9,421 bases of DNA from Candidatus Faecivivens stercorigallinarum (GTDB taxonomy: Bacteria; Bacillota; Clostridia; Oscillospirales; Ruminococcaceae). Both the position numbers and the translations under genes were made by a program. Below the pieces are notes generated by a model that saw only the letters and a program-made list of their open reading frames with translations, had not been told where the DNA came from and did not search any database. The stretch spans positions 1-9,421 of the forward strand of contig DVLN01000181.1 of assembly GCA_018715465.1 (NCBI GenBank). Direction: 5' to 3'. Positions 1-6,170 of the stretch are shown in pieces (within the stretch, counting starts at the first letter, position 1; each line of letters begins with the position of its first letter).

Positions 1-50
1 AGCACTGATTTCTGAAATGAAAATAACCTGTACCGATTGATGTTGTAAAT

Positions 51-96
51 AAAACAAGAGCTGGGAATTCTGTTTGCACGGTTCCCAGCTCTTGTT
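51..96 (-). terminator. Rho-independent terminator of the nnr operon
   Basis: A perfect 15-bp inverted repeat (arms 53-67 and 82-96, loop 68-81) lies 15 bases after the nnr stop codon. Read on the minus strand, the stem is followed by a T-rich tract (TTTTATTT). The plus-strand side has only a weaker T-rich run, so the main direction is minus. It closes the operon that starts near 5501. Positions 1-50 beyond it show no gene I can support. Confidence 0.9.
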
Positions 97-111
97 GTTT
101 TGATATGGAAA

Positions 112-1665
112 TTAAAGGAGAATCTGTTTGAAAACGTCTGGCAGGCAGCCGATCACATCCTGAGGAAGCATCGCATATGCAGTCAGTTTTTCTGCCGCGA
201 TATCTCCCGCCGCAGCATGCAGAAAAACACCACACAGGGCAGCCGCCTGAGGAGAAACTCCCTGCGCCAGAAATGCCGCAATCATGCCGCCGAGTGTATC
301 GCCGCTCCCACCTTTGGAAAGACCAGGGTTCCCGTTTTCGTTGATAAACAGCCGACCATCTGAAGCAATGACGGTGGTTGCGTCCTTTAAAACCAGTGTG
401 ACTCCGTATTCCTGCGCAAAACGGGCAGCAATTTCAAAACGGTTTTCCCGAATTTCGTCAATTGTCAGTCCACTCAGTCGGGAGAATTCCATCATATGCG
501 GCGTTAGGATCACAGGCGCCTGTGCCTTCTTCAGTTTGTCGACGCCGATTTTAGAAAGGGCATTCAGAGCGTCTGCATCCAGCACCATGGGGACTTGAGC
601 GTTATCCACTAGAAGATCGGATACCAGCTGCTGCGTTTCAGCTGTCAGGCTCATTCCACAGCCACAGAGGACAGCTGTTGACCATCCGTTTGCTTTTTCC
701 ATCAGCGTTGGAATTGCTTCGGGTGATACTGCCCCCGATTCAGCCAGCGGCAGAGAACATTGCAGCGCTTCCGGCAGACAGATGCGGATGGGGAGCAGTG
801 CCTGTTCAGGAGCCGCCGCCATAACCAGTCCGACCCCGCAGCGGGCGGCTGCCTGAGATGCAAGCAGGACTGCTCCGGTCATCGTACGACATCCGCCGGC
901 GATCAGCAGCCTTCCGTAGCTGCCCTTGTTGGAATCCGGTCTGCGGGGCGGAAGCAGCGGACGGACAGTTTGCTGATCGGCCAGTATAATACCGCCTGCC
1001 CGGCCCAGCATCTGCTGGTCAATGCCGATTTCAATGACTTCAACCTCTCCGCAGAGAAAACGGGAGGATTTGAGAATATGGGCTGGTTTTTTTGCGGCAA
1101 AGGCATAGGTAATATCTGCCTGAAAGCTGTTGTCCGCGGCGAGACCGTTGTCTCCGTTGATACCGGTGGGGATATCCAGTGCAATCCTTTTTGCGGAGCT
1201 GCTGTTGGCTGTCTGCACAGCAAGAGCTGCCGGTCTAGGCAGCTGGCCGTGGAATCCGGTTCCAAAAATACCGTCGAGAATCAGACAGCTTCTCTGACAG
1301 AGCATGGAAAAAGTCTGCTGGTCCGGCTGGTTCCAGACACGGATTTGCGGGTATTCCTCCAACCGCGACAGGTTTAGCGCGGCAAGGGGGGAGAGCTGTC
1401 CTTCCAGACAGAACGCCAGATCAATCGTCAGTTCCGGCTGCCATTGGAGCAGCACCCGCGCAATGACCAGACCGTCTCCTCCATTGTTTCCGCGTCCCAA
1501 CAGGATGAGGATATTGGCTCCCGGGACGAGCAGTTCTCCAAACCGTCGAATCATCGACTGGGCTGCACCATTTCCGGCATTTTCCATCAGCTGTTCAAAG
1601 CTGGTACCGTCCTCGACCGCCAGTTTTTCGGCGGCTCGCATCTGATCTCCGGTCAGTATAACCAT
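112..1665 (-). CDS. nnr: Bifunctional NAD(P)H-hydrate epimerase / ADP-dependent NAD(P)H-hydrate dehydratase
   Basis: Cytosolic metabolite-repair enzyme of 517 aa. The N-terminal YjeF_N domain (about 1-220) epimerises the S and R forms of NAD(P)HX. The C-terminal ribokinase-like domain (about 235-517) dehydrates the S form back to NAD(P)H using ADP. Visible motifs are NNGGDG at 60-65, DGIFGTG at 131-137 and DIPTG at 164-168 in the epimerase half. The kinase-like half shows DADALN at 363-368, TPHMMEF at 388-394 and GGSGDTLGG at 452-460, with Asp456 as the expected catalytic base. The length is normal for the fused form. I chose the ATG at 1665 because AAGGGAG lies 8 nt upstream and the protein then begins in the usual family way; the open frame extends upstream to 1797, but that part only reads over traX. 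It is the last gene of the operon, 16 nt after traX, and is followed by a terminator. Confidence 0.95.
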   Translation of the reverse strand: MVILTGDQMRAAEKLAVEDGTSFEQLMENAGNGAAQSMIRRFGELLVPGANILILLGRGNNGGDGLVIARVLLQWQPELTIDLAFCLEGQLSPLAALNLSRLEEYPQIRVWNQPDQQTFSMLCQRSCLILDGIFGTGFHGQLPRPAALAVQTANSSSAKRIALDIPTGINGDNGLAADNSFQADITYAFAAKKPAHILKSSRFLCGEVEVIEIGIDQQMLGRAGGIILADQQTVRPLLPPRRPDSNKGSYGRLLIAGGCRTMTGAVLLASQAAARCGVGLVMAAAPEQALLPIRICLPEALQCSLPLAESGAVSPEAIPTLMEKANGWSTAVLCGCGMSLTAETQQLVSDLLVDNAQVPMVLDADALNALSKIGVDKLKKAQAPVILTPHMMEFSRLSGLTIDEIRENRFEIAARFAQEYGVTLVLKDATTVIASDGRLFINENGNPGLSKGGSGDTLGGMIAAFLAQGVSPQAAALCGVFLHAAAGDIAAEKLTAYAMLPQDVIGCLPDVFKQILL

Positions 1666-1681
1666 CTTATTCACTCCCTTG

Positions 1682-2434
1682 TCATCTGTAAACAGCCATC
1701 TGAATGATCGCCAGCAGCAGTAAATGAGCCGGATAAAACCAGTAGAAAAACCATTTCCCGCCGGTTTTCCCACCCTTTTTGCCATTGTACCGCCCAATCA
1801 GCGGCAGTGAAAGAACCGTGCCCATCTGGGGCAGACATCCAGCCAGCAGATCGTCTACGGGATAGCCGCTGAGCAGGCCGCTCAGGATGGAATACAGCGT
1901 AAAGATGGTTGGAATCAGGATAAATATTCCGACCATCCGCTTTTTATCTCCCCGGTTGCGGGCAAAATTCAGGGTATACAGGATTGCCATTACCGGCCAG
2001 TCTCCCAGCAGCGACAAAAAGCAGAGCCCACCAATCGCCATCAGCCGGTCTGCACCTTCCAGATATTCGTCAGCCCACAGAGCAAGCAGTGCCAGCAACA
2101 GGGTATAGATCATGTTCAGACTCAGCAGAGCGCTGCTGTCTTCCGGCAGACCGCCTTCCAAAAACAGAATAAACGGCAGATAGGAGACGGCAGCAAATAT
2201 CGCAAGCCTGCGGGCATATCGTCTAAAGTTGCTTGTGTGCCGGTAACCTTCTGCCAGCATAAAACACATGACCGGCGCGGTAATCCGTCCCAGTGTGTGC
2301 ATGACGATCCCAGCGGCAGAAACGGTCGGTACAAAAGCCCAGGCAATATGGTCGATCAGCATACAGACAATTGCAATCAGTTTCAGCCCGCCGCCGGTCA
2401 GTCCCGGCCGTTTATCCGATGCCGGATATTCCAT
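1682..2434 (-). CDS. TraX family integral membrane protein
   Basis: A 250-aa polytopic membrane protein resembling the TraX family (Pfam TraX). The founding member N-acetylates F-pilin, but chromosomal Firmicute members have no established substrate. Hydrophobic segments lie at about 16-36, 42-61, 77-94, 102-121, 132-158, 167-189 and 228-248. Family hallmarks seen are the first-helix motif LIDHIA (27-31 region), GRITAPVMCFMLAEGY at 49-64, and FYPAHL at 233-238 near the C-terminus, where the His is typical. A lysine/glycine-rich loop (219-227) precedes the last helix. The ATG at 2434 lies inside the end of the PAS gene (23-nt overlap) with only a weak GAAAG ribosome site, so translation is probably coupled to the upstream gene. 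The family call is fairly secure; acetyl- or acyltransferase activity is inference. Confidence 0.85.
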   Translation of the reverse strand: MEYPASDKRPGLTGGGLKLIAIVCMLIDHIAWAFVPTVSAAGIVMHTLGRITAPVMCFMLAEGYRHTSNFRRYARRLAIFAAVSYLPFILFLEGGLPEDSSALLSLNMIYTLLLALLALWADEYLEGADRLMAIGGLCFLSLLGDWPVMAILYTLNFARNRGDKKRMVGIFILIPTIFTLYSILSGLLSGYPVDDLLAGCLPQMGTVLSLPLIGRYNGKKGGKTGGKWFFYWFYPAHLLLLAIIQMAVYR

Positions 2435-2777
2435 TGTCTTTCAGTTCGCCGTAAAATTCGTGCCGCTCAAAATAGCCAATGACTTTTCCCTGCTGGTCGC
2501 GGACCGGGGTAAAAAACTCCCGTTCCTGACGGGCAGGGTTGATCGCTTCAAACATTTCCTCTTCGCCTGCGTCGGCACGGGTAAGAAATGCCTCGATTTT
2601 TTGGCAGGAATCCTGATTGTGACAGCCAAAGATGCTGTCTCCAATACCGATTCTTCCATCATAACGTTTGTGGGCGGCCTTGTTCATATATTGGATAATA
2701 TGGTTGCGGTCGCAGAAAACGATTTGATACGGATAGGCGTCCAGAATAGCTGACAGGACCGAAAAGTCAGTCATCAT
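2412..2777 (-). CDS. Stand-alone PAS-domain protein
   Basis: A 121-aa protein that is almost entirely one PAS fold. The ILDAYPYQIVFCDRNHIIQYMN stretch (residues 11-32) is the opening helix and first strands. GDSIFGCHN (46-54) and the following helix are the central PAS core. FFTPVRDQQGKVIGYFERHE (88-107) is the C-terminal beta hairpin. The layout resembles the PAS domains found with DUF438 proteins (PAS_10-like), where a Cys-His pair also follows the Gly-Ser. There is no attached kinase, cyclase or DNA-binding domain, so it probably acts as a small-molecule or redox sensor, or through a partner; ligand and partner are unknown. The frame runs upstream to an ATG at 2807, but AAAGGAG at 2787-2793 sits 9 nt before the ATG at 2777, so I chose 2777. 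It overlaps the end of coaBC by 11 nt and the start of the traX-like gene by 23 nt. Confidence 0.8.
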   Translation of the reverse strand: MMTDFSVLSAILDAYPYQIVFCDRNHIIQYMNKAAHKRYDGRIGIGDSIFGCHNQDSCQKIEAFLTRADAGEEEMFEAINPARQEREFFTPVRDQQGKVIGYFERHEFYGELKDNGISGIG

Positions 2778-4002
2778 CGTCAATTTCTCCTTTGTGTCCA
2801 AGTTCAAGACGGATCTCCAGCAGCTTGTTCAGCAGCTGATGTGCTGCCTGTTCCTTGCTCATCAGCGGCAGTTCGAACTCATTCTCCCGGGTAATCAGTG
2901 TCAGCACGTTGGTATCTCCCTGGAACCCAGCGCCGGCAACTTTGACGTTGTTGGCAGCGATCAGGTCGACATTTTTCTTTTCCAGCTTTTTGCGGGAGTT
3001 TTCCAGCATATGCTCCGTTTCCATCGAAAAGCCGCAGAGCACCTGGCCGGGGACGCGGTGGGCACCGAGATAACCCAGAATATCCTGGGTACGGGTAAGC
3101 GGAATGGACAGATCGCCGTCTTTCTTTTTGATTTTTTCATCTGCAACCTCTGCCGGGGTATAATCTGCGACGGCGGCAGCTTTGATAATGATATCCTGCT
3201 CTGGGGCACGCGCCGTTACCTCGCGGTACATATCTGCTGCCGATACAACGTCTACCGTATGGACAAACGGGGAAGGCGTCAGGGCGGTACGGCCGCTCAC
3301 CAGCGTGACCTCTGCCCCGCGGAGCATGGCCGCCTTGGCGATGGCATAGCCCATCTTGCCGGAGGAATGGTTGGTGATATAGCGGACCGGGTCGATGGCT
3401 TCCTGGGTTGCGCCGGCTGTCACCAGCAGTTTCAGCCCGGCCATGTCTTTTTTGCAGGCCAATTCCCGCTGAATATACAGGTATAATTCTTCCGGGTTGG
3501 GCATTTTCCCCAGTCCTGCGCCGCCGCAGGCCAGGTGTCCGACAGCCGGGTCAATCTGGTGCCATCCATGCCGCCGGAGCTTCTCCATATTTTCCTGCAC
3601 AATCGAATTGGTATACATCCGATCGTTCATTGCCGGTGCAAAATAGATCGGGCACTGACAGGCCAAAATGGTCGAAGTCAGCATATCGTCAGCAATTCCA
3701 TTGGCGCATTTCCCGATGATATCCGCAGATGCAGGCGCAAGGAACAACAGGTCCGCCTTTTTGGCAAGTGCAATATGATGGATGACCGGTGGGTCGCTCC
3801 GTTCAAAGGGGCTGGTCAAACAGCGGTTGCCGGTCAGTGCTTCAAATGGAAGAGGCGGAATAATATTTTTTGCGTTTTCAGTCAGCAGGACATGGACATC
3901 CGCGCCATTCTGTACCAGCATACTGACAAGATTAGGCATCTTGTAAGCGGCGATACCGCCCGAGACACCGACTAAAATTGTTTTTCCGGTCAATTCAGCC
4001 AT
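2767..4002 (-). CDS. coaBC: Bifunctional phosphopantothenoylcysteine decarboxylase / phosphopantothenate-cysteine ligase
   Basis: Cytosolic coenzyme A biosynthesis enzyme of 411 aa, normal length for Dfp/CoaBC. CoaB couples 4'-phosphopantothenate to cysteine using CTP, and CoaC decarboxylates the product to 4'-phosphopantetheine with FMN. CoaC half: GVSGGIAAYK at 12-21, the catalytic His in IHHIAL (75/76), PASADIIGK (flavin site, 90-98), PAMN at 123-126, and LACGG with the active-site Cys159. CoaB half: TAGATQEAIDPVRYITNHSS at about 195-214 followed by GKMG, AAAVADY at 275-281, and the lysine cluster near 290-294. The ATG at 4002 is chosen with AAAGGA 10 nt upstream; an adjacent in-frame GTG at 4005 is equally possible and changes the protein by one residue. 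Spacing to the Imm-5-like gene is 45 nt. The CoA it helps to make is the donor for AcpS encoded in the same operon. Confidence 0.97.
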   Translation of the reverse strand: MAELTGKTILVGVSGGIAAYKMPNLVSMLVQNGADVHVLLTENAKNIIPPLPFEALTGNRCLTSPFERSDPPVIHHIALAKKADLLFLAPASADIIGKCANGIADDMLTSTILACQCPIYFAPAMNDRMYTNSIVQENMEKLRRHGWHQIDPAVGHLACGGAGLGKMPNPEELYLYIQRELACKKDMAGLKLLVTAGATQEAIDPVRYITNHSSGKMGYAIAKAAMLRGAEVTLVSGRTALTPSPFVHTVDVVSAADMYREVTARAPEQDIIIKAAAVADYTPAEVADEKIKKKDGDLSIPLTRTQDILGYLGAHRVPGQVLCGFSMETEHMLENSRKKLEKKNVDLIAANNVKVAGAGFQGDTNVLTLITRENEFELPLMSKEQAAHQLLNKLLEIRLELGHKGEIDDDD

Positions 4003-4047
4003 CACATTTTCATCCTTTCATCAACAAATAATTGGTGATCAAACAGG

Positions 4048-4575
4048 TCAGCAGTTCCAGTCAATTTTAACAGGATTCGGTTCGTCGGAAAGTGCTGCCT
4101 GCTGCAAGGAACGCAGGATCTCTTCAAATTCTTTTTCAGCCAGCTGGTCATAAACAGCTGCCGGTTGATCGACACCTGCTTCGTCATAAGCGACCGCCGC
4201 AGCGCAGTAAAAGGTAAATCCCAGTGCTCCCGGCGGGTTTTGGACAACAGCACAGGCGGTTGCAATTGCTCTGGCTGCTGCCTGTGCAGCCGGAAACTGG
4301 TCTGCATCCTGTGCAGCCTGCCGGGCAGCTTTTAAAAACGGTTTTACTTCTGCCAGCCGGAGTTCTCCGCTTAAGTATGCGCGGCAGCTGTTGAGCGCAT
4401 CCGACGGGCGGGTATCTTCCGCCAGCTGCTTTGCAAAGATCGGAAGACAACGCCGGGCTGTATATTCTACTGCCCAGCGGATGAGGGTCTGCTGGCTCTG
4501 GGTTTCAATCAGCCGCATCAGCGCGACGGCACAGGGGCTGTCCGGTTTGCCGAGCATCTTTCGGAGTTTGGCCAT
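4048..4575 (-). CDS. Imm-5-like putative immunity protein
   Basis: A 175-aa, all-helical, alanine-rich soluble protein. The layout matches the Imm-5-like family as I remember it: an early Trp-containing helix (IRWAVEYTARRCLPIFAKQL, 32-51), the D.RP..A motif (54-60), CRAYLSGEL (64-72), and a run of small-residue helices (ARQAAQDADQFPAAQAAARA, 84-103, then ATACAV). The family is named by prediction from polymorphic-toxin loci, but many members sit alone in ordinary chromosomes, and no biochemical role is established here. The ATG at 4575 has AAAGGAG with 6-nt spacing. It lies between acpS (22 nt upstream) and coaBC (45 nt downstream) with no toxin gene in view, so a housekeeping role linked to cofactor or fatty-acid metabolism is as likely as immunity. 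Family confidence is moderate, function low. Confidence 0.75.
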   Translation of the reverse strand: MAKLRKMLGKPDSPCAVALMRLIETQSQQTLIRWAVEYTARRCLPIFAKQLAEDTRPSDALNSCRAYLSGELRLAEVKPFLKAARQAAQDADQFPAAQAAARAIATACAVVQNPPGALGFTFYCAAAVAYDEAGVDQPAAVYDQLAEKEFEEILRSLQQAALSDEPNPVKIDWNC

Positions 4576-4597
4576 AACTGTCTCCTTTCAGACAAGG

Positions 4598-4990
4598 TTA
4601 TCTGATGATTTGGTTTGTATCCAGATTGGTTTCTGCAGCGACGACAAAGGCTGCCGCGACAGTATCGGTATGGGTCAGCGACAGGGAAAAGGACAGCTTC
4701 CGCTGCTGGACAATCTCGGCGGCATGTCCTGTAAAAGTAAAAAACGGTGCACCAAGCGGATCATGCTCCACTGAAACTTCGTTCAGTTCAAAACCGCGGA
4801 TGCCGGTTCCCAGTGCTTTGGAAAACGCCTCTTTTGCCGCAAAGGCGGCTGCCATCGACGGATAAGGATTTCTTTTCGAGGCGAAATATTCCTGCTCTTT
4901 TGCAGAAAAAACCCTCGCTATAAAACGAGGGTTTTGACAGCTCTTTTTGATCCGCTCAATTTCCGTCAGGTCGATTCCCGTAAAAAGCAT
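4598..4990 (-). CDS. acpS: Holo-[acyl-carrier-protein] synthase
   Basis: A 130-aa 4'-phosphopantetheinyl transferase that moves the phosphopantetheine arm from CoA to a serine of apo-acyl carrier protein, activating fatty acid synthesis. The start MLFTGIDLTEIERI is typical, with Mg-binding Asp7. RVFSAKEQEYF (26-36) follows, then FAAKEAFSKALGTG (50-63) with the second metal ligand Glu54, and SLSLTHTDTVAAAFVV (102-117) as the closing strand. The C-terminal tail of about 12 residues is slightly longer than usual. The ATG at 4990 lies inside the end of the DUF6106-like gene (35-nt overlap) and has only a GC-rich, poor ribosome site, suggesting translational coupling. A perfect hairpin plus T-tract overlaps codons 19-29 and may attenuate transcription here. 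Confidence 0.96.
   Translation of the reverse strand: MLFTGIDLTEIERIKKSCQNPRFIARVFSAKEQEYFASKRNPYPSMAAAFAAKEAFSKALGTGIRGFELNEVSVEHDPLGAPFFTFTGHAAEIVQQRKLSFSLSLTHTDTVAAAFVVAAETNLDTNQIIR
4906..4935 (-). terminator. Terminator-like hairpin inside the start of acpS (possible attenuator)
   Basis: A perfect 10-bp inverted repeat has arms 4908-4917 and 4926-4935 and an 8-base loop at 4918-4925. On the minus strand the stem is AAAACCCTCG pairing with CGAGGGTTTT, and the T-run is six bases long (4911-4906). This has the form of an intrinsic terminator. It begins 20 nt after the stop codon of the DUF6106-like gene and 55 nt into acpS. Seen directly: the repeat and T-run. Inferred: termination when acpS is poorly translated, because ribosomes on acpS would melt the stem. 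Confidence 0.6.
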
Positions 4991-5501
4991 GACCGCCCGC
5001 CTGTCTGGGGATATAAGATTTCAGATTTTCCAACACATTATCGTTGGGAGTAAACACCAGCAGAATCCGTCCCATCGTCTGGTGTGTCAGCACGGCATAG
5101 TAGCAGCCCGGATCGTCAGGAGAAGTGCAGGCATAAACACGGTTGGAATAGCTTTCATTGGCATGCTCTGCTTCCTTGAATGGGCCAAACTTTTCAAAGC
5201 TGCGTGCGTTGACGGTTAGCATCCGTTTTCTTTTGCGCTTGGCAATGATCTTGTCGACATCCATTTCACCATTGGTGACGATGTATTCATATTCAATGTT
5301 CATGCTGGTGATCAGCAGATAGCCGCCGTACAGCGAGCCAAACGCGAGTAGGGTCGTGATCATCGAGAAAGCACCGACTACCGTCCCCAAAAACATGAAA
5401 ATCAGGAACAGTACCAGCGCACCGACAACGATTAGTGCCCGCAGTGCCATTTCCTTGCCGCCGTTTTTCTTTTTGACAATATACTCGCAATAAGTATCCA
5501 T
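4956..5501 (-). CDS. DUF6106-like two-helix membrane protein
   Basis: A 181-aa protein with a short charged N-terminus (MDTYCEYIVKKK), two hydrophobic segments at about 19-41 and 44-66, and then a cytoplasmic domain of about 115 residues. The domain begins NIEYEYIVTNGEMDVDKIIA (68-87) and carries a very basic stretch (KRKRKR, 88-93). The IEYEYIVTNGE...D.I..KRKRKR stretch is what I associate with the Clostridia family DUF6106; that assignment is from memory. No catalytic motif is visible, and the function is unknown. The likely start is the ATG at 5501, with AGAAAGG 11 nt upstream. An in-frame TTG at 5507 is closer to the ribosome site (about 5 nt) and cannot be excluded. It is the first gene of the minus-strand operon, and its 3' end overlaps acpS by 35 nt. 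Confidence 0.8.
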   Translation of the reverse strand: MDTYCEYIVKKKNGGKEMALRALIVVGALVLFLIFMFLGTVVGAFSMITTLLAFGSLYGGYLLITSMNIEYEYIVTNGEMDVDKIIAKRKRKRMLTVNARSFEKFGPFKEAEHANESYSNRVYACTSPDDPGCYYAVLTHQTMGRILLVFTPNDNVLENLKSYIPRQAGGHAFYGNRPDGN

Positions 5502-5533
5502 GATCAATCATACCTTTCTGATATACTGTTCCA

Positions 5534-5562
5534 ATAGTACCATATTCAATCGAAAAGTGCAA
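5534..5562 (-). promoter_or_regulatory. Probable sigma-A promoter of the DUF6106-acpS-coaBC-nnr operon
   Basis: On the minus strand, TTGCAC (5557-5562) and TACTAT (5534-5539) are separated by exactly 17 bases. TG lies one base before the -10 (TGG-TACTAT), giving an extended -10 that compensates for the weak -35. The predicted transcript starts near 5527, giving a leader of about 25 nt. Called from consensus only. Confidence 0.5.
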
Positions 5563-5589
5563 GGCAAATGGGATATTTTTCACGGTATC

Positions 5590-5619
5590 TTTACATTACC
5601 TGGCCCGGCTTTGTATAAA
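5590..5619 (+). promoter_or_regulatory. Probable sigma-A promoter of spoVG
   Basis: TTTACA (5590-5595) and TATAAA (5614-5619) are separated by 18 bases; each hexamer matches consensus at five of six positions. The predicted start is near 5626, giving a leader of about 78 nt before the spoVG ATG. It lies back to back with the minus-strand promoter, with 27 bases between the two -35 elements. Bacillus spoVG is driven by sigma-H, but I found no convincing sigma-H site here. Confidence 0.5.
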
Positions 5620-5703
5620 TTGCCGTCACATGCCCACAATATGGATATGTCAGACAAAAGCGGCTGACAATAAATGACCCGTGAAAAGAAAGGACGGAGT
5701 TTT

Positions 5704-6066
5704 ATGCAGATTACAGATATCAAGGTACGCAAACTGATGGAAGAGGGGAGACTGCGCGCGGTGGTCTCGGTGACCGTAGGGGATGAGATCGCGATTCATG
5801 ATTTGAAGGTGATTGAAGGTCCTCAGCGGCTTTTCGTAGCAATGCCATCCAGAAGAGAGACAGGCGGTGTCTTTCGCGATATTGTCCACCCGATCACGCC
5901 GTCTGCTCGCAAACAGCTGGAAGATGCGGTATTGGACGCTTACCGGCGGGAAAAACAGCGGGCAGAGACGATTGCCCGGATGCCATATGGGGACTACTGG
6001 GACAGTCATTTTACGCCCCCTGCCGTGCCGGCGGCAGCGGTTATTCAGCCTGCTGTCATCAGCTGA
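5704..6066 (+). CDS. spoVG: SpoVG regulatory protein with extended C-terminal tail
   Basis: A 120-aa SpoVG family protein. In Bacillus and relatives these are small regulators that affect sporulation and septation, and some bind DNA or RNA. The core (1-82) follows the family closely: MQITDIKVRKL at 1-11, GRLRAVVSVTVGDEIAIHDL at 15-34, LFVAMPSRR at 43-51, FRDIVHPITPSARKQLEDAV at 57-76, then LDAY. The tail (about 83-120) is an extra Arg/Lys-rich, then Pro/Ala/Val-rich segment beyond the usual 85-97 aa. I chose the ATG at 5704 because the family begins there and GGACGGAG lies 4-5 nt upstream; the ATG 30 nt earlier (5674) would place the ribosome site inside the gene. It is transcribed alone, divergent from the cofactor operon and convergent with the recombinase of the neighbouring integrative element. 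Confidence 0.95.
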   Translation: MQITDIKVRKLMEEGRLRAVVSVTVGDEIAIHDLKVIEGPQRLFVAMPSRRETGGVFRDIVHPITPSARKQLEDAVLDAYRREKQRAETIARMPYGDYWDSHFTPPAVPAAAVIQPAVIS

Positions 6067-6137
6067 GATTTCCGGCAGACTACAAAAAAGCGGTCTCCCA
6101 TCCGACGCAGACCCATAGCGAAGTAATTATGTAGGAT

Positions 6138-6170
6138 ACGGTGTAGCCCTGAAAATAAGGGCTGCACCGT
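6138..6170. terminator. Hairpin terminator between the convergent spoVG and recombinase genes
   Basis: A 13-bp stem (arms 6138-6150 and 6158-6170) contains one G-T wobble and has a 7-base loop (GAAAATA). On the plus strand it is followed by a T-rich stretch (GTTCTGTTTT), so it can end spoVG transcripts. On the minus strand it starts 8 bases after the recombinase stop codon, where the downstream tract is poorer in T. It probably serves both directions and more likely belongs to the element than to the host. Confidence 0.65.

Noticed and set aside
760..1377. Plus-strand open frame of 205 codons opposite nnr
   Set aside because: It is antisense to the conserved Nnr domains; the composition and product resemble no protein family.
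3073..3090. 6-bp inverted repeat (ACCCAG/CTGGGT) inside coaBC
   Set aside because: It is short, has no T-run, and is within chance expectation for coding sequence.
2794..3486. Plus-strand open frame of 230 codons opposite coaBC
   Set aside because: It is a complementary-strand shadow of coaBC, whose motifs are unmistakable.
4002..4307. Minus-strand open frame of 101 codons before coaBC
   Set aside because: It overlaps the Imm-5-like gene in another frame, has no ribosome site, and its sequence reads as an out-of-frame product.
5568..5600. Possible sigma-H promoter for spoVG
   Set aside because: GGGATATTT partly matches the -35 consensus, but no GAAT-like -10 follows at the right distance.
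5650..6009. Minus-strand open frame opposite spoVG
   Set aside because: It is antisense to the highly conserved SpoVG core.
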